Below the pieces are notes generated by a model. The model had not been told where the DNA came from. It saw only the letters and a list, made by a program, of their open reading frames with translations, and ran no database searches. DNA of 21,770 nucleotides from a virus: IMG/VR virus record IMGVR_UViG_3300026534_000036, positions 1 to 21,770 of that record, one strand, 5' to 3'. Shown piece by piece: positions 13,093-19,476 of this stretch. The position numbers were made by a program, and so were the translations under genes. Numbering within the stretch: position 1 is the first letter of the stretch; every line of letters starts with the position of its first letter.

Positions 13093-13119
13093 ATTCCTGG
13101 AAAAGGAAGGGAGATATTT

Positions 13120-13151
13120 AAGGATCACCTGATATAAGGAGGTCCTTTTTT
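13120..13151 (+). terminator. Terminator of the DUF488 unit, containing the next gene's ribosome binding site
   Basis: AAGGATCACC pairs with GGAGGTCCTT (nine of ten positions, one A-A mismatch and one wobble) around loop TGATATAA, followed by six T residues. The 3' arm contains the GGAGG that serves the Mom-like gene at 13155, so the same hairpin may also hide that ribosome binding site. Confidence 0.65.
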
Positions 13152-13154
13152 ATT

Positions 13155-14462
13155 ATGTTCATTGGGGCGATTAAAGCTGAAATTAGAAGGTTCCTGGCAA
13201 CGCACGGAAAGATGTTTAATGATCGTGATATTTATATTGGGTGTTCTGGGAATTTCACGATTGAACAAACTCTTACGAGATATGCGAAACCGAAATCAAT
13301 CAATTCTAACGACGTATCACTATACACATGCACTCTTGCCGCTTTTTTCATGGGATCCAGGTTACCAATGAGGATTAAAAATGAGGAATACAAATTTCTT
13401 CAACCATTATTAGATTCAAACAAACAGGCTGCAGCCATAATTAACCTCACTGCACTTGGAGCATTCGCTAAGAGTAAAAACGCATATGCCAGACGGATGT
13501 TCAATGGATATAGACGACAACTCCTAAAAAATATCGAGACAACCCATAACCGCTTAAAAGAAATCAGGCCACACATTAGAATTGATTCATTTTTCCAGGG
13601 TGACGTAAGGGACTTTATTGACAATATTCCGGATGAAGCTGTCATTATTGCGTCCCCTCCAACATACAAAGGCGGGTACGAAAAGATATATGATTTTCTC
13701 GAATCAATTGTTGAGTGGGATAAACCGGATTACGCAATAATGGACGAGGATGGTTATTGCGAATTATTTTCGAAAATTAAGAAGCGTGGTAACTATATTT
13801 TTATATCTGACAGGGAAATTGATGAAGAGATAGCCGCTAAGTGTGATTACCGGGGATTTAAAACGATATATGTTTTCTCAGATCTTAACCCAAAAACATA
13901 TGTGAATAAAGACAAGCTGAATGAGCAAATAGTTAAATATCCGCTTATTAATTACCATGACAAGATAACAAGACATTCCCAATTAAAAATACACAAAACA
14001 ACGGCGAACATTTTTAATCATTATCGCTTTATGTTCATCAAAGGTGTTAAAAAAGTATCGAATGCAGGTGTACCCTTTTTAATCACTCTTGATGGTAAAT
14101 TGATCGGTTGTATAGCCGTGGACATAATAGCTTATGGGACTTCTTCGCGCCATATGCTTTACCTCAACTCAGATTTCGCGGTCCCGTATAGTCGATATAA
14201 GAGGCTCTCTAAACTTATTGTTATGGTGTCCCTCTCGACGGAAATTAAGGAATTTATGGAGCGCGAGAAGTTGCAAGAATTTACAACCCTGAGAACCACG
14301 GCATTTACAAACAAACCGGTTTCGATGAAATATAGGGGACCTTTTAAATTAGAAAAAAGACAAGAGGGCCAACTTAATTATATTGCACCATTAGGGTGCC
14401 AGGGACCATTAAAAAAGGTGCTAAAAACATGGCTGCAGAAGCACTCGCAGTATCAGCGTTAG
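13155..14462 (+). CDS. Mom-like DNA-modification protein with methyltransferase-like N-terminal part
   Basis: The 435-residue protein resembles the large phage proteins annotated as putative antirestriction adenine methyltransferases. The N-terminal part has MFIGAIKAEIRRF, IYIGCSGNFTIEQ (27-39), a QGDVRDF segment (148-154) and ASPPTYKGGYEKIYD (166-180), reminiscent of a methyltransferase SPP/DPP motif. The C-terminal 290-410 region resembles the GNAT-like Mom of phage Mu, with LIGCIAVDII, SDFAVPYSRYKRLSKLIV and TLRTTAFTNKPVSMKYRG. Mom adds a carbamoylmethyl group to adenine and protects DNA from restriction. I infer such a role; the exact modification is unknown. Its end overlaps the ParB-like gene by 34 bases. 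GGAGG lies 12 bases upstream, inside a terminator-like hairpin. Confidence 0.7.
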   Translation: MFIGAIKAEIRRFLATHGKMFNDRDIYIGCSGNFTIEQTLTRYAKPKSINSNDVSLYTCTLAAFFMGSRLPMRIKNEEYKFLQPLLDSNKQAAAIINLTALGAFAKSKNAYARRMFNGYRRQLLKNIETTHNRLKEIRPHIRIDSFFQGDVRDFIDNIPDEAVIIASPPTYKGGYEKIYDFLESIVEWDKPDYAIMDEDGYCELFSKIKKRGNYIFISDREIDEEIAAKCDYRGFKTIYVFSDLNPKTYVNKDKLNEQIVKYPLINYHDKITRHSQLKIHKTTANIFNHYRFMFIKGVKKVSNAGVPFLITLDGKLIGCIAVDIIAYGTSSRHMLYLNSDFAVPYSRYKRLSKLIVMVSLSTEIKEFMEREKLQEFTTLRTTAFTNKPVSMKYRGPFKLEKRQEGQLNYIAPLGCQGPLKKVLKTWLQKHSQYQR

Positions 14463-15361
14463 AGAAATTAAACAATTTCTTGGATCAAACTGGACTCGGA
14501 TTCCATATTGACCTAGTTGATCCCGGGGAAATCCAATACGCGGAGAAAAACGCTCGATACATGGATGACGCCACAATGAGGCGGCTGAAATCCAATGTTG
14601 AACAGGTTGGCTTTCTTGAATCATCAATTTTTTGTTACAAAGATAAAGGGAAATATAGAACTATATCCGGGAACCACAGGCTTGAAGCGGCCATTAACGC
14701 TGGGGTCCCTAAAATCCTGGTTATTTACCCAACCAGGAAACTTACACGAGATGAGATTATCAGTAAGCAACTTGCCCATAATGCAATTGTCGGCAAGGAT
14801 GACATGGTTGTCCTTGCTGAACTATACAACGAGATCCAAGATATAACTGCAAAAGAAGCCACGGGACTTGATGATGAGACCTTAAAACAGCTTGAGAAAA
14901 TGACATACGATACAATTAAGGAGACGAGACTTGATTTTGAATCGGTGACCCTTGAATTTTTCCCTGAAGAAAAAGAAGAGATCGAAAAAGTTTTTGAGAG
15001 CGTGCTTAACGCGCACCATGAGGATGAAAACTGGGTCCTAAAATACAAAGATTATGAGACTTTTTTCAACCTCATTAAATCTATTAAGAAAAATTTTAAT
15101 ATTCTTAATAATTCCATGGCATTACTGAAAATATTTGAGCTTGCAGGATATAAACTTAATGCTCTTGCAGGGGAGTCAGGTGAAAACTGGGTCGCACTTC
15201 CGGACCTATTCGGAACATTTGAGATCCCAGAAGAAATTGCACGTCTGGTAGAATCTGTAACAGAAAAAGCAATTAAAAAGGACGTTATTAAAAAATCAAA
15301 CAAATGGCAACTCATAGAATTTGCATTTGCAGAGTTAAATCAAACACTTGAAGCACTATAG
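14429..15361 (+). CDS. ParB/Srx-fold protein
   Basis: The 310-residue protein has an N-terminal ParB-type domain: DPGEIQYAEKNARYM, TMRRLKSNVEQVGFLES, then the signature TISGNHRLEAAINAG (78-92) and VIYP, followed by QLAHNAIVGKDD. The C-terminal two-thirds are helical and unrecognised. ParB-like proteins of phages often sit beside DNA-modification genes or near the terminase, and can be DNA-binding, nuclease or CTP-using proteins. This one overlaps the Mom-like gene, so a joint role in modifying or recognising phage DNA is plausible. An upstream ATG at 14396 exists, but AAAAGGTG precedes the ATG at 14429. Confidence 0.75.
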   Translation: MAAEALAVSALEKLNNFLDQTGLGFHIDLVDPGEIQYAEKNARYMDDATMRRLKSNVEQVGFLESSIFCYKDKGKYRTISGNHRLEAAINAGVPKILVIYPTRKLTRDEIISKQLAHNAIVGKDDMVVLAELYNEIQDITAKEATGLDDETLKQLEKMTYDTIKETRLDFESVTLEFFPEEKEEIEKVFESVLNAHHEDENWVLKYKDYETFFNLIKSIKKNFNILNNSMALLKIFELAGYKLNALAGESGENWVALPDLFGTFEIPEEIARLVESVTEKAIKKDVIKKSNKWQLIEFAFAELNQTLEAL

Positions 15362-15432
15362 GGCGGCCACCGGGAAGGCGGGTATATTGACCAGATATGC
15401 TCGATTGGTTCAACTCCAATATGGCCGCTCCA
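15361..15432 (+). ncRNA. tRNA-like cloverleaf element
   Basis: The DNA folds into a reduced cloverleaf. A 9-bp acceptor-like stem (15361-15369 with 15422-15430, one G-T) encloses a mini D-arm CCG-GGAAGG-CGG (15370-15381), an anticodon-like arm (15382-15387 with 15395-15400, loop TGACCAG) and a perfect T-arm ATTGG-TTCAACT-CCAAT (15404-15420). The T-loop fits the tRNA consensus TTCRANN. Reading the acceptor as GCGGCCA/TGGCCGC leaves T plus an encoded CCA at 15430-15432. The D-arm is far too short and position 33 is not T, so it is unlikely to work in translation. It fills the gap between the ParB-like stop and the candidate small terminase. Confidence 0.6.
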
Positions 15433-15460
15433 ACTCTATTTTGACACGATTAAAAAAAAT

Positions 15461-15955
15461 ATGGCTATGCGTAAGAGTACAAAAGATAAGTATGCTCGCA
15501 TTTATGCCCTACATATTAGCGGTATACGGACCGAGGACATATGCGAGATGCTTAACATCAATCTATCTACCTACCGGCGTGCTCTCGCATGGGCTAGGAA
15601 ACAATCATTAGACTTTACCAAAGAAGAACAACTCAAAGATGCGATTGAGGGAACCAAGGAACATCTTAAATTTCTCAGAAAACAACTTAAGGATGAATTG
15701 ACCGGGCACAAAGTTGAAAAAAAGAAGATAGTCACAAATCCAAAAACCGGAGATCAACGGGTTGAAATACAGACATCCAAAAAGGTGATGGCGGGGGTTA
15801 TTTCAACCCTAATCCAGGAAATAGGGAAATACCAGCGTCAGCTTTTTGTGTTGCAGGGACTCTTAAGAGGATTAGAAGATGGCGTTGGTGATGGAGAGGA
15901 ACCAGAACAAACTAACAACGTTTACTTCATAGGTGTGCGCCCGGAGAAGTTATAA
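15461..15955 (+). CDS. Candidate terminase small subunit
   Basis: The 164-residue protein begins with a helix-turn-helix (YARIYALHISGIRTEDICEM, NINLSTYRRALAWARKQ). A coiled-coil helical region (about 55-75 and 105-140) and an acidic tail follow. That order fits small terminase subunits, which recognise the packaging site and stimulate the large subunit. It is not the classic form, and the large subunit lies 2.1 kb downstream, so another DNA-binding role is possible. Two ATGs (15461 and 15467) are available and neither has a ribosome binding site: an A-rich stretch precedes them, just after the tRNA-like element. Confidence 0.55.
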   Translation: MAMRKSTKDKYARIYALHISGIRTEDICEMLNINLSTYRRALAWARKQSLDFTKEEQLKDAIEGTKEHLKFLRKQLKDELTGHKVEKKKIVTNPKTGDQRVEIQTSKKVMAGVISTLIQEIGKYQRQLFVLQGLLRGLEDGVGDGEEPEQTNNVYFIGVRPEKL

Positions 15956-15975
15956 CGATAGATATGGGAGGATGA

Positions 15976-16104
15976 ATGATCTGGCTTAATTTTGATTCCT
16001 GGAACCATTGTGCCGGACGATATTTTATCCGGACTAGAATTTATTGGCGTGGTTATAAATGGACCCCTTTTGTGAAGATTGAAAGACGGAGATTTTTATT
16101 TTGA
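15976..16104 (+). CDS. 42-residue aromatic/basic protein, unknown
   Basis: A small ORF with a strong ribosome binding site (GGGAGG) and a stop overlapping the TTG start of the next gene. The sequence is rich in Trp, Tyr, Phe and Arg (MIWLNFDSWNHCAGRYFIRT), with no clear membrane helix. No family is recognised. Confidence 0.5.
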   Translation: MIWLNFDSWNHCAGRYFIRTRIYWRGYKWTPFVKIERRRFLF

Positions 16105-16349
16105 AGAGAAAAGACGATACGGTTGAACTTGGTTTGTTTGAGCTTGGTGGGATTATTTCACAGGCAAATTACGGGGAACCATTTATTATTGATGCGTTTA
16201 TAGAAACACTAGCGAGTATCCTTAAAACACATGACGTTATTGGGGACCATAACGAAGTTGGTGCTTTTGATCCAGGGAAACGGATACGCAAGATTGTAAT
16301 TGCACTAGATAAAACCATTGTACCGGAGGATGGATGCTATATTCATTAA
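16101..16349 (+). CDS. Hypothetical protein, 82 aa
   Basis: The start is a TTG overlapping the preceding TGA, with GGAG about ten bases upstream; no in-frame ATG exists near the N-terminus. The protein is acidic and mostly helical in the middle (FIIDAFIETLASILKTHDVI), with a GKRIRKIVIALD strand. It overlaps the endolysin gene by 16 bases. Its place directly before the endolysin suggests a late function, but nothing in the sequence shows one. Confidence 0.5.
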   Translation: MKRKDDTVELGLFELGGIISQANYGEPFIIDAFIETLASILKTHDVIGDHNEVGAFDPGKRIRKIVIALDKTIVPEDGCYIH

Positions 16350-16780
16350 TCCAGGGATTTGAACATTGGAGTGAATTAGACCTTTTAACTGCAACGATAC
16401 TCGGTGAAGCAGAAGGCGAGCCCTGGGGTGGGAAGGCTGGGGTTGCTATTACTATTAAGACCAGGGTTGATCATCCAAGGTGGTGGGGTAGAAATTGGAG
16501 GGAGGTTATTTTAAGGGCGACACATGACGGAATTGCTCAATTTGAATGTTGGACTAAACCCCACAGGATAGAACGGATGGAACTTGGCAGGGAAAGGGGA
16601 TGTGACGATAAAATATGGGAACAATGCCGTCAAATAGCAATATTTTGCTATCTAGGGAAAATACAAGATAGACTTGGATGTCCGACTCATTATTGTAGGA
16701 TTGATGCTAAACCTGCGTGGAAGGAAAAACTAAAGTTTCTCGGGCAAATCGGCCACCATTTATTTTATTCTGAAATATAA
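16334..16780 (+). CDS. SleB-type cell-wall hydrolase, probable endolysin
   Basis: The 148-residue protein matches the SleB/Hydrolase_2 fold, whose members are lytic transglycosylases that cut peptidoglycan. LTATILGEAEGEPWGGKAGV (18-37) contains the likely catalytic Glu at residue 25, and conserved tryptophans, AQFECW and the C-terminal GHHLFY follow. There is no signal peptide, so it needs a holin for export; a membrane protein is encoded 90 bases downstream. GGAGG precedes the ATG. Confidence 0.85.
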   Translation: MLYSLIQGFEHWSELDLLTATILGEAEGEPWGGKAGVAITIKTRVDHPRWWGRNWREVILRATHDGIAQFECWTKPHRIERMELGRERGCDDKIWEQCRQIAIFCYLGKIQDRLGCPTHYCRIDAKPAWKEKLKFLGQIGHHLFYSEI

Positions 16781-16791
16781 GCAATATCCAC

Positions 16792-16858
16792 ACCCGGTTT
16801 TACCATTATAGCGCGGGAGGTTGGCCGCTCCCCTGGGTAAAGCCGGGTTTTTTATTTT
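16792..16858 (+). terminator. Nested-hairpin terminator after the endolysin
   Basis: An outer stem joins ACCCGG (16792-16797) to CCGGGT (16843-16848) and continues through TTTTACC with GGGTAAA. An inner hairpin GGGAG/CTCCC (16815-16819, 16828-16832) sits inside. A long T-rich run follows. The next gene's AAAGGAG starts right after it. Confidence 0.75.
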
Positions 16859-16870
16859 AAAGGAGAAAAA

Positions 16871-17095
16871 ATGAAAGAAATAATTTCTAAGAGAAGAAGG
16901 CAGGGACATAAGATTTCGGATGCCATTTATAAAATGTTCAGCGGGATAGAATGGAAACGGGCTGATGACCTCTTTCTTTTTGCAATGCTTATTGGGGTTA
17001 TTGCACTTTTGGCACACTTTGAAATGAAGAAAGAGGCCGCTACAATAGCCACTGGGCTTGCCGGCGCTGCATGGATGTATATTAAGGGGAAATAA
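16871..17095 (+). CDS. Holin-like small membrane protein
   Basis: The 74-residue protein has a basic N-terminus (SKRRRQGHKIS). One hydrophobic helix follows at about 33-50 (DDLFLFAMLIGVIALLAHF), and a second weaker one at about 56-72 (AATIATGLAGAAWMYIKG). Size, two membrane segments and closeness to the endolysin fit a class II holin, though the topology and function are inferred. AAAGGAG supports the start. Confidence 0.6.
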   Translation: MKEIISKRRRQGHKISDAIYKMFSGIEWKRADDLFLFAMLIGVIALLAHFEMKKEAATIATGLAGAAWMYIKGK

Positions 17096-17116
17096 ATATC
17101 AAAGAGGGGTTTTAAA

Positions 17117-17269
17117 ATGCCGATTCATTTAATTAAGGGTAAATGCTACCAATGGGGAACCCACGGGAAAGTATATTGAGGAAAGGGGGCTAAGGCCAAG
17201 GCCGGGCGCCAAGGGAGAGCAATCAAGGCGAGTCAATCCAAAAGGAGAGGGCGTAAAAGAAAAAAATGA
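17117..17269 (+). pseudogene. Small basic phage protein frame interrupted by an in-frame TGA
   Basis: The frame starts with a good ribosome binding site (GAGGGG) and encodes CYQWGTHGKVY. It meets TGA at 17177-17179, then continues for 29 more codons as GKGAKAKAGRQGRAIKASQ plus a very basic tail. It ends in a TGA that overlaps the next ATG (17266) in the ATGA arrangement seen elsewhere in this phage. From memory, small phage proteins have this W-G-x-x-G-K-V-Y / GKGAKAKA / QGRAI composition, which supports one original reading frame. TGA is a normal stop in other genes here, so the options are nonsense mutation, read-through or selenocysteine. No clear SECIS hairpin follows. Confidence 0.6.
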
Positions 17270-17793
17270 ATAAAGCTGAACAATATAACATTAAACTCCA
17301 ATATGGAGATGTTTTTGCATCATCTAATCATGCTTTAGACGCCAAGATTATTGATTTCGTGGAAAAAATATGGAGCCACGACAACGAGGCCTACTACAAT
17401 CACACTGGAATTATAATCAACCCGGACGGCACAACGCTTGAGGCGCTTCTTACTGTGAGATCCCAGAATATTTATCGTGCCTACCATGGCCGTAAAATTA
17501 TCATAGCACGCTGGAAGTATATGAATCATGAAACATTCCATTTGGCATTCCAGGGCATTAAGAGGGAAATCGGCAAACTATATCCATTATGGCGGCTCCC
17601 GCTCCACATTATACCACCACTAGCAAAATATCTTGGTTTTGGCCATATGGTTTGTTCTGAATTAGTGGCGAAATTCCTTTATTTGGCCGGGGCACGTTAT
17701 TCACAATACCAGGGAACCAACCCGGATACCCTTGTTGATGAATGGCGCTACTGGAGGTCATATGAAATAATTTTTGAGGGGGTCCTGAAATGA
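17266..17793 (+). CDS. Permuted papain-like (YiiX/NlpC-P60-type) protein
   Basis: The 175-residue protein has the order of a circularly permuted NlpC/P60 fold: QYGDVFASSNHA at 12-23, then H46 in NHTGII and E59 in LEALL, and the presumed catalytic C130 late in MVCSELVAKFLYLAG. Such proteins are amidases, peptidases or lipid hydrolases. In a late phage region it could act on peptidoglycan during entry or lysis, or on lipids. It is coupled to its neighbours by ATGA overlaps on both sides. There is no signal peptide. Activity is inferred from the Cys-His-Glu pattern only. Confidence 0.65.
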   Translation: MNKAEQYNIKLQYGDVFASSNHALDAKIIDFVEKIWSHDNEAYYNHTGIIINPDGTTLEALLTVRSQNIYRAYHGRKIIIARWKYMNHETFHLAFQGIKREIGKLYPLWRLPLHIIPPLAKYLGFGHMVCSELVAKFLYLAGARYSQYQGTNPDTLVDEWRYWRSYEIIFEGVLK

Positions 17794-18086
17794 AAATTAA
17801 TGTGCAATACACCATAACTGAATCCAAAGAAACTGATCTTGACATCCCGGAAGGGGCACGCATAACCACAATGAAGATCGGGGATAAGGATATTTTTGCT
17901 GAAAGTAACGACGAACTCTTAAAATTGCTCATTCAAACTCTCGATGCAAGCGGCTTTGATAAAATTGAAATAAAAGGGAAAGATGTACCCTTAGCCAACC
18001 TTATCTTGCTCGGAACTCGGGCAATACCATTGCTTTTAAATAAGTTTGGCCCGCTTATCGGTCTTTTGGCGAAAACCATACTGTAA
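17790..18086 (+). CDS. Hypothetical protein with hydrophobic C-terminus, 98 aa
   Basis: Not recognised. The first 65 residues look beta-rich and acidic (INVQYTITESKETDLDIPEG). The last 30 (LANLILLGTRAIPLLLNKFG, PLIGLLAKTIL) are strongly hydrophobic, perhaps a membrane-associated segment. It overlaps the papain-like gene by ATGA and ends 7 bases before the large terminase. Confidence 0.55.
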   Translation: MKINVQYTITESKETDLDIPEGARITTMKIGDKDIFAESNDELLKLLIQTLDASGFDKIEIKGKDVPLANLILLGTRAIPLLLNKFGPLIGLLAKTIL

Positions 18087-18093
18087 TGACTAG

Positions 18094-19476
18094 ATGGATA
18101 TTCGTTTTGAATTTATGCCCAAACAACTTGAATTGGTACATGTCCCGCATAATCACCCAGTGGATGTCGCGTGCTTTTCAGGGGCTTTCAGGGCAGGTAA
18201 AACCCAGGCAGGGGTACAACTAGGGTTATTATTAGCATACATATACCCAGGGTCGCGGGGACTTGTTGGGGCTGCAGAAAATACATTACTGGAAGACACT
18301 ACATATCAAAAATACAAAGAATTGACACCGCGCGAATGGCTACCGCCAAAGGACAGGCACCATGAAAATTGGAGTGGGTGTCCAGATGAGCTTATTTTCC
18401 ACTGGGGCGATGGTTTACCACCGTCTGAGATATGGTTTAGGCATCTAAAAGATCCGGAACGACTTAAATCAACATCTTTTTCATGGGTTCATATTGAAGA
18501 GGCATCCCAGGTTTCCAGGAACACCTTTAATATGCTCATAGGAAGGCTGGATTATGACTTTCAAGTCAGATACCCTGAAATACCAAAACGCTACCGGATG
18601 TTTTTAACAACAAACCCGGAAGAAAATTTAGGTTGGCTCTATGAAACGTTTTGGACAGGGGATGCAACGGCGGGTTTAGAAGTAACCCCATATTTCAGAT
18701 TAATTCGTACAAAAACATCCGAAAATTACAAGCTTTTAGAACGACAACCGGACTTTGTTGACAGGCTCCTAAATGTCTATGACAAGGATTACGCAGATGT
18801 TTACCTTGAGGGGATCCCTGGGGCACTCTCACGAGGCGGGAGGCCATACAATAAATTCAGCCGCGACTATAATTTAAGGCCAGTTGAATACAATAAGGAA
18901 AAAGACCTCATAATTACACTAGACTTTAATGTTGAACCGGGTGTTGCGGCAATAATCCAAGAATATGGTGACGATGCCTACCAGATAGACGAGATTTTTA
19001 TTGAAAGAGATAGCACTACAGAGCTTATTTGCCGTGAATTTAATAGAAGGTACAACCAACACGAACATTTAGTAAGGGTATTTGGTGATTCTACTGGCGG
19101 TGCTAGATCATCGGCAACCGGACGGAGAACTAACTGGGTTATTGTGCAAGAGGTCTTATCAGAGGTATTCCATGGAAGGGTATCAATCGAATATGTGCAG
19201 AACCCTCTTGAAATTGACCGGGTAAACGCGGTGAATGCAAGGCTTTTAAATGCCAAGGGTGAAACACATTACTTCATTAATCCTAAATGTAAAATGACCA
19301 TAAGGGACCTTGAGCGTGTACGTTATAAACCTGGAACGATGATTATTGAGAAAGACACCCGGGATCCTGATAAGAGAATGTTAACCCACATTAGCGACGC
19401 CGTGGGGTATTACATTTGGGCTCGATGGCCAATTAAACGAACACAACAATCTAAGACAGTGAGGCGCTTTGCATGA
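18094..19476 (+). CDS. terL: Terminase large subunit
   Basis: This 460-residue packaging motor cuts concatemeric DNA and pumps it into proheads. The ATPase domain has Walker A GAFRAGKT (30-37), Walker B WVHIEEA (131-137) and coupling motif LTTNPE (171-176). The RNase H-like nuclease domain has D277 in TLDFNVEPG, D332 in FGDSTGG and a final Asp in THISDAVGYYIW. It is full length. No clear ribosome binding site precedes the ATG. It overlaps the portal start by four bases, the usual terL-portal order. Confidence 0.95.
   Translation: MDIRFEFMPKQLELVHVPHNHPVDVACFSGAFRAGKTQAGVQLGLLLAYIYPGSRGLVGAAENTLLEDTTYQKYKELTPREWLPPKDRHHENWSGCPDELIFHWGDGLPPSEIWFRHLKDPERLKSTSFSWVHIEEASQVSRNTFNMLIGRLDYDFQVRYPEIPKRYRMFLTTNPEENLGWLYETFWTGDATAGLEVTPYFRLIRTKTSENYKLLERQPDFVDRLLNVYDKDYADVYLEGIPGALSRGGRPYNKFSRDYNLRPVEYNKEKDLIITLDFNVEPGVAAIIQEYGDDAYQIDEIFIERDSTTELICREFNRRYNQHEHLVRVFGDSTGGARSSATGRRTNWVIVQEVLSEVFHGRVSIEYVQNPLEIDRVNAVNARLLNAKGETHYFINPKCKMTIRDLERVRYKPGTMIIEKDTRDPDKRMLTHISDAVGYYIWARWPIKRTQQSKTVRRFA

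Noticed and set aside
15348-15611. An open frame crossing the tRNA-like element
   Set aside because: It overlaps the HTH region of the 15461 gene in another frame and lacks a ribosome binding site and recognisable composition.
16324-16334. GTACC half-site before the endolysin ATG
   Set aside because: No right arm is present at the required distance; GGAGG there is just the ribosome binding site.
17117-17269. Use of an alternative genetic code (TGA as Trp or Gly) by the whole phage
   Set aside because: Several genes end in TGA overlapping the next ATG, so TGA is a normal stop here.
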